Assembly (NCBI GenBank): GCA_947628135.1
Contig: CANQYT010000008.1
Coordinates: 18,287-82,286, forward strand
DNA: 64,000 nucleotides
Direction of reading: 5' to 3'
From: an uncultured Clostridia bacterium
Lineage (GTDB): Bacteria; Bacillota; Clostridia; Christensenellales; CAG-314
Positions 53,325 to 62,830 of this stretch are shown in pieces. Made by a program: the position numbers and the translations under genes. Position 1 is the first letter of the stretch. The number at the start of each line of letters is the position of its first letter. Under the pieces are notes generated by a model. It saw only the letters and a list, made by a program, of their open reading frames with translations. It was not told where the DNA came from and made no database searches.

Positions 53325-53353
53325 TTGACTTTCATTCTATATTAGTATATAGT
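53325..53353 (+). promoter_or_regulatory. Promoter of the MsmX-like ATPase gene
   Basis: TTGACT (53325-53330), a 17-nt spacer and TATAGT (53348-53353), followed by a leader of about 125 nt. Confidence 0.6.
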
Positions 53354-53486
53354 AAATATATGTGGACAAATTCTGCCCGTAGCGTTTGTGCTTTCTTTCA
53401 AACGGCGGTGCAAATAGCGGCGGGCACGGCGTAAAGTCACTGAAAAAATAAATTGCGAACAAAAATTTCGCAAAACGGAGGAAAAT

Positions 53487-55385
53487 ATGGCAAGTCTCAA
53501 CTTATCCCACATCTACAAGGTGTACCCCAACGGTAAAAAAGCCGTCAACGATTTCAGTATGGAAATCGCCGACAAAGAGTTTATCGTTTTCGTAGGTCCG
53601 TCCGGCTGCGGCAAATCCACAACTCTGCGCATGATCGCGGGTTTGGAGGACATCACTGCGGGCGAGTTGCGTATCGGCGACGTTGTAGTCAACGACGTTG
53701 AACCCAAGGACCGCGACATTGCAATGGTGTTCCAAAACTACGCGCTGTATCCGCATATGACCGTGTACGAGAATATGGCGTTCGGTTTGCGTTTGCGGAA
53801 ACTTCCCAAGGAGGAAATCGACCGCAAGGTACGCGAGGCGGCGGAAATTCTCGGCATAACCGAGTACCTTGACAAAAAACCCAAGGAAATGTCCGGCGGT
53901 CAGCGCCAACGCGTCGCGTTGGGACGCGCTATCGTGCGCAGCCCCAAGGTAATGCTTTTGGACGAACCCCTTTCCAACTTGGACGCCAAATTGCGCAATG
54001 CAATGCGTTCGGAAATTTCCAAATTGCACCACAAATTGCAAACGACCTTCATCTACGTTACGCACGACCAAGTGGAAGCAATGACGATGGGTACTCGTAT
54101 CGTCGTTATGAGAGACGGTTACGTTCAGCAAATAGACACGCCGCGCAATTTGTATCAGTATCCCGGCAACAAGTTTGTGGCAGGCTTCATCGGAACGCCG
54201 CAAATGAACTTCTTCGAGGGCAAATTGGTGCAGGAAGGCGACGTTGTCCACATCACGTTCGACAACACGTCGGTGCAGTTGGACGCCCCCGTGTCTTTGT
54301 TCAACAAGACCAGCCGCGCCTATTTGGACGGAAGCAAAAAGGTCATCATCGGCTTGCGCGCCGAACACCTCTCCGTCAACCCCGACGCTCACCCCTACCG
54401 TGCAAAGTGCCGCGTTTCTCACGTTGAGGAATTGGGTACGGACTGCCAGGTTTACGCCGATTTCAACACGGAATCGGAGGACATCGTAGGCGAAAGCCCC
54501 ACGACGGTCATCATCAAAGCGCCCGCGGGCAGCACTTACGACGTGGACCAGATAATAGAAGTGTCTCTGGATCTCAACCACCTGCACATATTCGACGCCG
54601 AAACGGAAGAGAGCATTGCGCCTCGTATCCCCTCCGAAGTTGTTGTGGACGGCGTTGTCAAGGGCGGCAAACTTCAACTTTTGGGCAACACAATCGTTCT
54701 TCCCGAGGCTATCGCGGCAGAGGACGGCGAGTACGATGTGGCTATCCCCACGTCGGCGGTCAGTCTGGGCGAGGATATTGCCGCCAAGGTCGTTGAGGAG
54801 GAAAACGTCAACGGTCAACGTCTGCTGCAATTGCAGGTGGGCGACCGCGTACTGTTCTCCATTGTGGGCGACGACGAACAAGTCGGCGCAAGCGTAAAAA
54901 TCAACATCGACCTCAAACAAATCAAACTTTCCCGCGAGGGCGAAGTTATGCAACAGCCGTTGAACCTTGTCAACACCCTCGAAGCGCGTATCAGCAAGCA
55001 CAAAGTGGTGGTGGAAAAGGAAATCAACGGCAAAGTCAAGAAAGTTCCCGACTTGGCGTTTACTTTGGACGTTGCGGACGCCGTGTTCGATTGTTCCCGC
55101 CGTATCGCTCTGCGTTTGGTAAACGGCGGCGGACAAAACATCTTCGACAAAAAGTTGAATTTGCAATTCAGCCCCTATCAGATAACCGTCGGCGAAGAGG
55201 GAATCTCCGCCACGGTGGAAAAGGTACTCGACTACGGCAAGGAAGCGTTTGCGGTTTGCCACGTCGGCGAGCAGGTCGTCAACGTCTCGGTGGAAAAAGG
55301 CTTTGACGCCGCCGAAATCAAACTCTCCGTAGATCCCGAAGTTATGGCAATTATCGAAGTGGATCGCAACATTCGTCTTGCCTGA
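53487..55385 (+). CDS. MsmX/MalK-type sugar ABC transporter ATPase with long C-terminal extension
   Basis: 632 residues, against about 365-370 for the family. Residues 1-375 are a normal MsmX: Walker A FVGPSGCGKSTTLR, signature EMSGGQRQRVALGRAIV, Walker B VMLLDEPLSNLDAKL, switch THDQVEAM, then the TOBE domains (PQMNFFEGKL, GLRAEHLSV, HLHIFDAET). About 255 further residues are beta-rich (NTIVLPEAIAAEDGEYDVAI, QLQVGDRVLFSIVGDDE, KVPDLAFTLDVADAVFD) with a hint of internal repetition and no family I know. It should energise the MalF/MalG-type permeases encoded 6 kb upstream. AACGGAGG before the ATG. Confidence 0.9.
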   Translation: MASLNLSHIYKVYPNGKKAVNDFSMEIADKEFIVFVGPSGCGKSTTLRMIAGLEDITAGELRIGDVVVNDVEPKDRDIAMVFQNYALYPHMTVYENMAFGLRLRKLPKEEIDRKVREAAEILGITEYLDKKPKEMSGGQRQRVALGRAIVRSPKVMLLDEPLSNLDAKLRNAMRSEISKLHHKLQTTFIYVTHDQVEAMTMGTRIVVMRDGYVQQIDTPRNLYQYPGNKFVAGFIGTPQMNFFEGKLVQEGDVVHITFDNTSVQLDAPVSLFNKTSRAYLDGSKKVIIGLRAEHLSVNPDAHPYRAKCRVSHVEELGTDCQVYADFNTESEDIVGESPTTVIIKAPAGSTYDVDQIIEVSLDLNHLHIFDAETEESIAPRIPSEVVVDGVVKGGKLQLLGNTIVLPEAIAAEDGEYDVAIPTSAVSLGEDIAAKVVEEENVNGQRLLQLQVGDRVLFSIVGDDEQVGASVKINIDLKQIKLSREGEVMQQPLNLVNTLEARISKHKVVVEKEINGKVKKVPDLAFTLDVADAVFDCSRRIALRLVNGGGQNIFDKKLNLQFSPYQITVGEEGISATVEKVLDYGKEAFAVCHVGEQVVNVSVEKGFDAAEIKLSVDPEVMAIIEVDRNIRLA

Positions 55386-55406
55386 TTGTCAACCGAACAA
55401 TGCCCC

Positions 55407-55435
55407 GCATAACCGCCGTCATTCGGCGGTTATGC
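55407..55435 (+). terminator. Hairpin between ATPase and first pullulanase gene
   Basis: GCATAACCGCCG (55407-55418) pairs with CGGCGGTTATGC (55424-55435). No T-run, so more likely an mRNA-stabilising stem than a full stop. Confidence 0.55.
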
Positions 55436-55477
55436 AAAGATAATGCAACCACGGTTGTCAACAAAAACAGAGGTTAT

Positions 55478-58318
55478 ATGAAAAAAAGATATATCTTGAT
55501 CGCTGTGTTGTGTTTGGTGATGGCGCTGAGCGTGGTGTTTGCCGCGTGCAATGAAGAACCCAAACACGAACACACTTACAGCGAAAGTTGGTCGAGCGAC
55601 GAAAACTACCATTGGCATCCCGCTACGTGCGAACACACCGACGCGGTATCCGGTAAGAGCGCGCACACTCCCAACGCCGAAGGCTTGTGTTCCGTATGTA
55701 ACCGCAGAGTGTTCTTTGTACAGGGCGGTTTTCAACGGTACGTATACGCAAGCGACGGCGGCGAGCAGGCAAAGGTTATGCCCGACGTTCCGGCGGTGAC
55801 TGAACCGACCCTTGCTATTCACTACTATCGCAAAAACGCACAAACCTACAAAACTTGGGGCTTTTGGGTGTGGGCTGACGGCGCAGAAGGCGTGTTGGTA
55901 AACATTCAATATCAAGACAACGTGGGCAGCGTAACGCTCATTCCGCTGGCGGACTTCGGCGGAGCGGACGCGGAAATCGGTTTGATACCGCGCGCTCAGG
56001 CGGATTGGACAAAGGACGGCGAAGCGGACCGTTTCCTCGTCCCGAGCGATTACACGTTTGAAAACAACTGCTATCACGTTTATATAGTGGAAGGTGACAT
56101 CAACTTGTACAGATCCATTGACGAAACTCAATATCTTATCAACGCCCAATTTACCGACGAACAGCACATCGATATGACTTTTTCGTCCCCCATCAAGCGT
56201 CTTTCGGTAAAGCACGGCGAAACGGTTTTGAACCAATCGGATCTGGAACAGGCGGTGCATATCGGCTACGATCTTCCCGACAAAGCCGACTTGTCCAGCC
56301 CCTACACAATAGAAGCGACTTTCGTTTTGGGCAATGAGGTAAAGACGGCGTCTGTCAACGTGATGAAACTGTACGACACCGAAACGTTTGCCGACAACTT
56401 CACTTACGACGGCAAAGACCTCGGCGCGGTGCTGGGAACAAACTCCACGACGTTCAAAGTCTGGTCGCCCGTATCTACTCAAATCGTACTCAACATTTAC
56501 GACGCGGGCGTAGGCGGCGAGGCTACCGCCTACGAAATGGTAAAGGGCGAGCAGGGCATTTGGTCGTATACCGCAAACGAGCGTCTTGCGGGCAAGTACT
56601 ACACCTACACGGTGTACAACTCCGCCTATCCCGACGGCGCGGAAATAGTAGACCCCTATGCTAAAAGCGCGGGACTTTCCGGCAAACGCGGTATGGTGGT
56701 GGATTTCGACAGCGCCGAAGCCACGCCCGACGGTTGGAGTGACGTAACGCCTCACGCCTACAAGCCCAACGAACTTGTCGTGTGGGAAACGCACGTCGCC
56801 GACGTGACTTCCTCTGCCACTTGGGGCGGCACGCCGAGTCTCGCTAAGACATTCAAGGGAATGATAGAAGGCGGCACAACCTACCAAAAGGGCAACACCA
56901 CCGTAAAAACGGGCTTTGACCACATCGTTGAGTTGGGCGTAAACGCGGTGCAACTTGTACCCGTATTCGACCAAGCCAACGACGAAAGCAATATGAACTT
57001 CAATTGGGGATACAATCCGCTAAACTACAACGTTATCGAGGGCGGCTATTCCACCGATGCAAGCGACGGCTATGTCCGCGTAAAGGAATTTCGCGAACTT
57101 GTCCAAGCCTTTAACGGGCAGGACATCAACATAATAATGGACGTGGTGTACAACCATATGGGCGCGGCAACAGGCTCCAACTTCGACGTGCTTTGCCCCG
57201 GTTACTACTTCCGTTACAACAGTTCGGGAAGTATGTACAACGGCTCCGGTTGCGGCAACGAAACGGCAAGCGAACGCCCGATGATGCGCAAGTTTATGAT
57301 AGACTCCGTTTGCTTCCTTGCCGAAACTTACAAGTTGGGCGGCTTCCGTTTCGACTTGATGGGTTTGCACGATTTGGACACAATGCAGCAGTTGACGGCG
57401 GCGTTGAAGGAAATTGATTCCAACATCATCGTCTACGGCGAGCCTTGGACGGGCGGCACTTCCGGTTTGGAAAGCGGCAAGCAGGCAACGCAAGCCAATA
57501 TGGCAAAATTCGAGGGCTACGGTCAATTCAACGATCAAATGCGCGACGCGCTCATCAAGGGCGGAATGAACAGCGCAGACAAAGTAGGTTGGGTCGCGCT
57601 GACTTCGGGCTTTGAAAGTCAATCCACGCGCAATGACGAAGTTACGAAAATCGTCAACGGTTTGAAAGGCATCACGGGCTTGAACGTTCTCAACATTCAG
57701 CACCCCGTTTTGCGCACGGTAAACTACGTCACTTGCCACGACAACTACACGCTTAAAGACCGTATCCAAGCAATAGGTAAAAGCGCCATTTCCGCCAACG
57801 CCAAGAAGTCAGCTATGCTCGCCAACTCGGTGGTGCTTACAAGCAACGGCATAACCTTTATGCTTGCGGGCGAAGAGTTCTTGCGCAGCAAAGGCGACTT
57901 GGCAACGGACGCGGCAAACGACCAAACGGACGAGGCTATCCACAACAGTTATCAATCCAGTTACGAGATGAATTCGCTCAACTACGAACTGAAAGTGGAC
58001 AACGCCGATATGTTTGAAAATTATCGCCAACTCATTGCCTTCAAGCGTATGTTCGTAAGCGAATTCGGTCTTGAAGAAAGAAGCGAAATTGAGGCAAAGT
58101 ACGACGTGCAAGCGTCCGACGACGGAATGCAATTTGTAGTCACCATTACAGCCAAGGACGGCAAAGTTTGGAAAGTCGCTCACGGAAACGGCGTGGGAAC
58201 GTCGCAAACGGTGGACTTTGCAGGTTACACTTTGTATCTCGACACAATGAACACCAACGTTGCTTTGAGCGGCAGTACAAAACTTGCTCCGTTCCAAACG
58301 TTGATTGCTTACAAATAA
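55478..58318 (+). CDS. Pullulanase-type lipoprotein (GH13), copy 1
   Basis: 946 residues from the ATG at 55478 (AGAGG upstream; the frame opens at 55400). Lipobox VVFAACNE. Then a His/Cys-rich module (HEHTYSESW, HWHPATCEHT, GLCSVC), a PUD/CBM-like region with TWGFWVWADGAEGV, a CBM48 (STTFKVWSPVSTQIVL), and the catalytic domain: FNWGYNPLNYN (type I pullulanase hallmark), IIMDVVYNH, GFRFDLMGLHD (nucleophile), IVYGEPWTGG (acid) and NYVTCHDNYTL. Debranches alpha-1,6 bonds of pullulan, starch or glycogen outside the cell. Confidence 0.92.
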   Translation: MKKRYILIAVLCLVMALSVVFAACNEEPKHEHTYSESWSSDENYHWHPATCEHTDAVSGKSAHTPNAEGLCSVCNRRVFFVQGGFQRYVYASDGGEQAKVMPDVPAVTEPTLAIHYYRKNAQTYKTWGFWVWADGAEGVLVNIQYQDNVGSVTLIPLADFGGADAEIGLIPRAQADWTKDGEADRFLVPSDYTFENNCYHVYIVEGDINLYRSIDETQYLINAQFTDEQHIDMTFSSPIKRLSVKHGETVLNQSDLEQAVHIGYDLPDKADLSSPYTIEATFVLGNEVKTASVNVMKLYDTETFADNFTYDGKDLGAVLGTNSTTFKVWSPVSTQIVLNIYDAGVGGEATAYEMVKGEQGIWSYTANERLAGKYYTYTVYNSAYPDGAEIVDPYAKSAGLSGKRGMVVDFDSAEATPDGWSDVTPHAYKPNELVVWETHVADVTSSATWGGTPSLAKTFKGMIEGGTTYQKGNTTVKTGFDHIVELGVNAVQLVPVFDQANDESNMNFNWGYNPLNYNVIEGGYSTDASDGYVRVKEFRELVQAFNGQDINIIMDVVYNHMGAATGSNFDVLCPGYYFRYNSSGSMYNGSGCGNETASERPMMRKFMIDSVCFLAETYKLGGFRFDLMGLHDLDTMQQLTAALKEIDSNIIVYGEPWTGGTSGLESGKQATQANMAKFEGYGQFNDQMRDALIKGGMNSADKVGWVALTSGFESQSTRNDEVTKIVNGLKGITGLNVLNIQHPVLRTVNYVTCHDNYTLKDRIQAIGKSAISANAKKSAMLANSVVLTSNGITFMLAGEEFLRSKGDLATDAANDQTDEAIHNSYQSSYEMNSLNYELKVDNADMFENYRQLIAFKRMFVSEFGLEERSEIEAKYDVQASDDGMQFVVTITAKDGKVWKVAHGNGVGTSQTVDFAGYTLYLDTMNTNVALSGSTKLAPFQTLIAYK

Positions 58319-58425
58319 CAACGCCGTATTGACGCACGCTTTTGCGGCGTGCGTACGGCGCTTGCCGTGAAAAGCGGCAACAGCAACAGTGCGACGCCGT
58401 CGCAAAACTATATGGGAGAAAAATT

Positions 58426-61248
58426 ATGAAAAAAAAGTTTATCATTATTGCAATGCTGTGTGTGGTGATGATGCTGAGTTTGGTCCTCGCCTCGTGTGAC
58501 GACCAACCGGAAGGTATCGCGCCTCCGCAAGCGGAAGACCCCAATCACCAGCACACTTTCAGCGAAGATTGGACCGTGAGCGAAACGCATCACTGGCACG
58601 CGGCAACGTGTACTCACACCGATGAGCGCAGTGACTACGAAGAACACGACATCGACGAAAACGGTTACTGCGCTACGTGTCAGCATGAGATTTACGTGCA
58701 ATCGGAAGGATTTAGGATGTACAACGATCAGAGCAACATCAGCGACGCCAAGGTACTGCCCGAGCCGGAAAATGTTGCCCAGAGCGATCGCAGCGTAGCT
58801 ATCCACTATCGCAGACTCAACTCTGCCGAGTACAAGACTTGGGGATTTTGGATTTGGACGGCAGGACAGGAAGGAAGAAGCTACACAATGAAATATCAGG
58901 ACGATTTCGGCGGAATTGCTTACTTCCCCTTGAAAGATGGACAGGATAACGCCCGTTTCGGACTTATTCCCGTTTTCTGTGACGGCGTTGAAACCGATAC
59001 TTGGGTCGATGCCACTTGGAAAAAGGACGACGCAGGCGCCGACCGTTTCTTTGAACCGGACGATTTCAAGTTCAACGATCAAACCAATTGCTACGACATA
59101 TACATTCTTGCCGGCGACATTGCTATGTATCGCACCGTTGAAGAATCCAACTATGTCAGCCTCAACTACGGTATGAAGGCAAGTTTCGTTTCCGCCGACA
59201 AGATAGATATGCAATTCGCTTCGGCGGTCAGCAACGTGGCGGTGTTGGAAAACGACGTAGTTATAGCGCAAAAGGATACTTCCGCCAAAAAGACGGTACA
59301 CGTTGACTATCAAATGCCGCACGGCGCTGTTCTGACAAACAACTACACGATCAGAGTTACCTTTACGCTCAACTCATTTGAAAAGACGGGCGGAGTCAGC
59401 ATAAGTTACTTCTACGACACCGCGGAGTTTGCCAACGCCTTCAACTACGACGGCGACGATCTCGGCGCAACTCTCGACGCAAATTCCACAACCTTCAAGG
59501 TGTGGTCGCCCGTGTCCACTCGTATGGTGCTCAAACTCTACTACCAAGGCGACGGCGGCTCTCCGTATGCCGCATACAATATGGCATTGGGTGAACAAGG
59601 CGTTTGGGAGTACACCGTACCTGAAAGACTTGCAGGCGTTTACTACACCTACACAGTTTACAACGGCGACAACCCCAACGGAATGGAAGTTTGCGATCCC
59701 TACGCCAAGAGCGCGGGTCTTAACGGCAGACGCGGTATGGTGGTGGATTTCAATTCCGCCCTCGCCAAACCCGAAGGTTGGGACGCTGTTGTACCCAAAG
59801 AATACGACGCCAACGAACTTGTCGTGTGGGAAACGCACGTTGCCGACGTAACGTCCTCCGAAACTTGGCAACCTGCTGACCCGACGCACGAAAATTATAG
59901 AAAAACCTTTCTTGGTATGATTGAGCCGGGAACGACCTATACAAGCGGCGGCACTACCGTAAAAACGGGCTTTGACCACATCAAAGAATTGGGCGTCAAC
60001 GCGGTGCAACTCATTCCCGTATTTGACCAATCCAATGAAGAGACGGAAAAGTATCGTTCTTTCAACTGGGGTTACAATCCCTTGAACTACAACGTGTTGG
60101 AAGGCAGTTATTCCACCAACCCACGCGACGGCTACACGCGTGTTAAGGAGTTCAGACAATTGGTGATGGCGTTCAACAGTATCGACGTCAACATCATTAT
60201 GGACGTGGTGTACAATCACGTCAACGAGGTAAGCGGATGCAACTTCGAAACGCTTATGCCCGGTTACTATTTCCGTCGCAATTCCGACGGCTCTTTCTCC
60301 AACGGCTCGGGTTGCGGCAACGACACTATGAGCGAACGTCCGATGTTCCGCAAGTTTATGATAGACTCGGTATGCTTCCTTGCCGAAACCTACAAGTTGG
60401 GCGGTTTCCGCTTTGACATTATGGGTCTGCACGACGTGGAAACGATGAACTTGCTTACCGAAGCGGTGCGTCAAATCAATCCCAATATGATACTGTTTGG
60501 TGAGGCGTGGGATAGCAACAGTAACAATACTGCTTCCACCGTCGCGCTTGCAGGGCAAAGTCACGCCAACGATTTCGCCGACGGTCTCGGACAATTTAAC
60601 GACCGTATGCGCGATCAAGTTACCAACTTTGCGGCAGGTAAAAAATACACGGAGCAGAGAATACTCGACGGTTTTGTCGGAGGCACTACGGAAATTACTT
60701 CCGATCCCTACAAGACGGTAAACTATGTAACTTGCCACGACGGATTTACGCTTAACGATTTGTTCGCGAACAACGGAACGGTCTCAGGCAACGACAAGCG
60801 CGCAATGCTGTCGCAATCTATGATTCTGACAAGCAACGGCATCAGCTTTATCCTTGCGGGCGAAGAATTTTTGCGTACCAAGGGCGGCAACAAAAACTCT
60901 TACAATGCGTCCTACGAAGTAAACGAACTCGATTATGCGTTGAAGATCGAACACGCAGATATGTTTGCAAATTACCAAAAACTCATCGCATTCAAACAAA
61001 AGTTTACGGACGAATTCGGACTTGACTCCAAAGAGAATATTCAAAACATCGCCAAGTACAAAGTCAATCTCAGCGACGGAATATTCTGGATCGATATTTA
61101 TGCAACAGACGGCACGCATTGGGTCATTGCCCACGCAGGACCCAGCGCCACCGGTACGATCGCCCTCAAAACGCTGTATCTGAGCACGACGGGCAACACA
61201 AGCCTTACGTCGGTGCAACCCTACGAAACAAAGATAGGCACGGTGTAA
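58426..61248 (+). CDS. Pullulanase-type lipoprotein (GH13), copy 2
   Basis: 940 residues from the ATG at 58426 (GGGAGAA upstream). Lipobox LVLASCDD. Same architecture as copy 1: His/Cys module (HQHTFSEDW, HWHAATCTHT, GYCATCQHE), TWGFWIWTAGQEG, CBM48 (STTFKVWSPVSTRMVL), FNWGYNPLNYN, DVVYNHVNE, GFRFDIMGLHD, LFGEAWDS and NYVTCHDGFTL. All catalytic residues are kept in both, so it is a working tandem duplicate that may differ in substrate (region III is EAW here, EPW in copy 1). 107 bp separate them, with only stem-like sequence between. Confidence 0.92.
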   Translation: MKKKFIIIAMLCVVMMLSLVLASCDDQPEGIAPPQAEDPNHQHTFSEDWTVSETHHWHAATCTHTDERSDYEEHDIDENGYCATCQHEIYVQSEGFRMYNDQSNISDAKVLPEPENVAQSDRSVAIHYRRLNSAEYKTWGFWIWTAGQEGRSYTMKYQDDFGGIAYFPLKDGQDNARFGLIPVFCDGVETDTWVDATWKKDDAGADRFFEPDDFKFNDQTNCYDIYILAGDIAMYRTVEESNYVSLNYGMKASFVSADKIDMQFASAVSNVAVLENDVVIAQKDTSAKKTVHVDYQMPHGAVLTNNYTIRVTFTLNSFEKTGGVSISYFYDTAEFANAFNYDGDDLGATLDANSTTFKVWSPVSTRMVLKLYYQGDGGSPYAAYNMALGEQGVWEYTVPERLAGVYYTYTVYNGDNPNGMEVCDPYAKSAGLNGRRGMVVDFNSALAKPEGWDAVVPKEYDANELVVWETHVADVTSSETWQPADPTHENYRKTFLGMIEPGTTYTSGGTTVKTGFDHIKELGVNAVQLIPVFDQSNEETEKYRSFNWGYNPLNYNVLEGSYSTNPRDGYTRVKEFRQLVMAFNSIDVNIIMDVVYNHVNEVSGCNFETLMPGYYFRRNSDGSFSNGSGCGNDTMSERPMFRKFMIDSVCFLAETYKLGGFRFDIMGLHDVETMNLLTEAVRQINPNMILFGEAWDSNSNNTASTVALAGQSHANDFADGLGQFNDRMRDQVTNFAAGKKYTEQRILDGFVGGTTEITSDPYKTVNYVTCHDGFTLNDLFANNGTVSGNDKRAMLSQSMILTSNGISFILAGEEFLRTKGGNKNSYNASYEVNELDYALKIEHADMFANYQKLIAFKQKFTDEFGLDSKENIQNIAKYKVNLSDGIFWIDIYATDGTHWVIAHAGPSATGTIALKTLYLSTTGNTSLTSVQPYETKIGTV

Positions 61249-61292
61249 CAAAGTACGTCGTTTACAACAACGCAATGCGTTTGTAATTGCAC

Positions 61293-61329
61293 AACAGTCC
61301 CTTCGCACGGTATGTGCGAAGGGACTGTT
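61293..61329 (+). terminator. Terminator of the pullulanase operon
   Basis: A 16-bp stem, AACAGTCCCTTCGCAC (61293-61308) with its complement (61314-61329), then TGTTTG. Confidence 0.85.
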
Positions 61330-61389
61330 TGTTTGCCGAAAACCCCACGATTGTCGTGGGGTTCCGTGGAGGTTTACCGTTGAACAAAG

Positions 61390-61924
61390 AAACCTCCTGT
61401 GGTAAAATCAGAATGAGCTTGGCGCCTTACCAAAATACCACAGGAGGTTTCGTCAAATGAATGATATAGAAAGTTTAGCACATACAACGTGGAATTGCAA
61501 GCACCATATAGTATTTGCATCCAAGTATAGGAGAAAAGTATTTTATGGAGAAAAGCGTAGAGAGATAGATGCAATTCTATGTCAGTTGTTTGAATGGAAA
61601 GGAGTAGAAATACTTGAAGCAGAGGTTTGCCTCGATCACGTGCATATGTGCGTAAAGATACCACCCAAAATGAGTGTTTCGGGATTTATGTGATTTTTGA
61701 AAGGCAAAAGCAGTGTATTGATATACCAAAAATACGGTAATTTGAAATTTAAGTATCGAAACAGAGAGTTTTGGTGCAGAGGGTATTATGTCGACACAGT
61801 CGGCAAGAATACGAAAGAGATAAAAGACTACATAGCGAACCAACTTAGCGAGGACAAGCGAATGGAGCAAATGACAATATATGAGATAAACGATCCGTTT
61901 GCGAAAGACAAGCCGGTTCGCTAA
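61390..61924 (+). mobile_element. IS200-type insertion sequence, inactivated
   Basis: Contains the left-end hairpin (CCTCCTGTGGTA 61393-61404 with TACCACAGGAGG 61436-61447), whose right arm is the ribosome binding site of the transposase, and the tnpA gene at 61457. IS200 is known to block its own translation by such a stem. The right end is not clearly identified. No accessory tnpB follows, as in IS200 proper. Confidence 0.8.
61457..61924 (+). pseudogene. tnpA: tnpA of IS200/IS605 family, one internal stop
   Basis: MNDIESLAHTTWNCKHHIVF, the HUH motif region LDHVHMCVKIPPK, and after the stop KGKSSVLIYQKYGN, FWCRGYYVDTVG with the catalytic tyrosine. The frame is intact except for TGA at 61691-61693, where family members have a glycine codon (GGA to TGA is one change). 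Both halves keep the same frame. Other genes here use TGA as stop, so recoding is unlikely. Recently inactivated. Confidence 0.85.
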
Positions 61925-62074
61925 CGCATGACAGCCGCCAGGCTCACAAAGACACGCTCGGCTGAGGATGTAGCGCTCCGTGTTTGCTTCATTTAATGTA
62001 TCTCTGCAATTAAATGTTTGTTGCTTTCTAACCCTGCGAGTGCGCTCTATTAGCAGAGTGAGCCCGCCCTTGTG

Positions 62075-62122
62075 CATTTGGCTACCAACTGCACACCGTG
62101 CAGATTGGCTTTACGCCAAATG
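62075..62122. other. Nested inverted repeat in the mobile-element zone
   Basis: CATTTGGC (62075-62082) pairs with GCCAAATG (62115-62122); inside, CTGCAC (62089-62094) pairs with GTGCAG (62098-62103). Such nested stems occur at IS200/IS605 and other single-strand transposon ends. The remainder of 61925-62240 shows no gene. Confidence 0.45.
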
Positions 62123-62248
62123 TACTTACCCCACGCTCCGCTTGGGACGAGCCCTGTACTCCCCACCATACAGTACCCGGTCGAACCCGCAAGGGTTTGG
62201 CTGGGTATTTTGTTTTATTTGTATGTATGTGACGGCATTTTGCCGTCA

Positions 62249-62745
62249 CTTTGTCTTTTTCATCACAACAAGATATTGCATTGTGGCAATGGTGTTGTAA
62301 CCGCAAGGCAACAAAAAATCCCGAGTTTCCGTGTTCGTATCCTCGGGTTTGTTTTTGTCTGAATAGTTGAAGTAAATCACTATTTCAACGTTATATAATT
62401 CAATTTTGTTTATCAATATGTCTATCAGCACCCGCGGTGAGTTCTCTCGCGCTCCGTATGTCAGGTATTCCATAATGTCTTGTCGGTCTACTTAGTTTTG
62501 CAGTTTACATTCTTCTTCAAGTATCTGTGCCCGCCGGCCTCGTTTACCTTTATTGCCAACTCCTCGGAGTTGTATTCTGCCAGTCAGATCAACACGTTTT
62601 CCGGCAATATTCCGTCAATGTTTTTTGTACAGTCTATGTCGTTTGAAGTCCGTTGCGTTGCGGAAATAAGCACCTTCCCGTTCTTTTGCAATCGGTGTTT
62701 GTTTGTGGCTATCTGCGCCCAAAGCGGTTTGGTGCTTAAACTTTT
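62249..62745 (-). pseudogene. Remnants of a recombinase-like gene or genes
   Basis: Minus strand. Part 1, about 62745-62491, reads PLWAQIATNKHRLQKNGKV, then SNDIDCTKNIDGILPEN, a TGA stop, then LAEYNSEELAIKVNEAGGHR in the same frame to a real stop. Part 2, about 62473-62249, in another frame, reads SPRVLIDILINKIELYNVEI and VIYFNYSDKNK, resembling the C-terminus of large serine recombinases. Whether both parts were one gene is unclear. Stop codons and a frameshift show decay. Part 1 is not recognised. Confidence 0.45.
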
Positions 62746-62830
62746 CCAATTTAAATAAAATTTAAGTAGTTTTAAATTGATAAAAATACTTCGTTTTGGG
62801 GGTACAATAGAATCAAAAAGGGAGTTTAAA

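Noticed and set aside
61691..61693. TGA recoded as an amino acid (seen in tnpA and in the remnant at about 62584)
   Set aside because: cas9, rsmA, spmA and other genes end at TGA, in several cases overlapping the next start, so TGA is a true stop; the two cases are decayed mobile genes.
62319..62354. tRNA-like GTTCGTATCC segment
   Set aside because: No cloverleaf can be formed around it; it is part of a small hairpin ending in T's overlapping the recombinase remnant.
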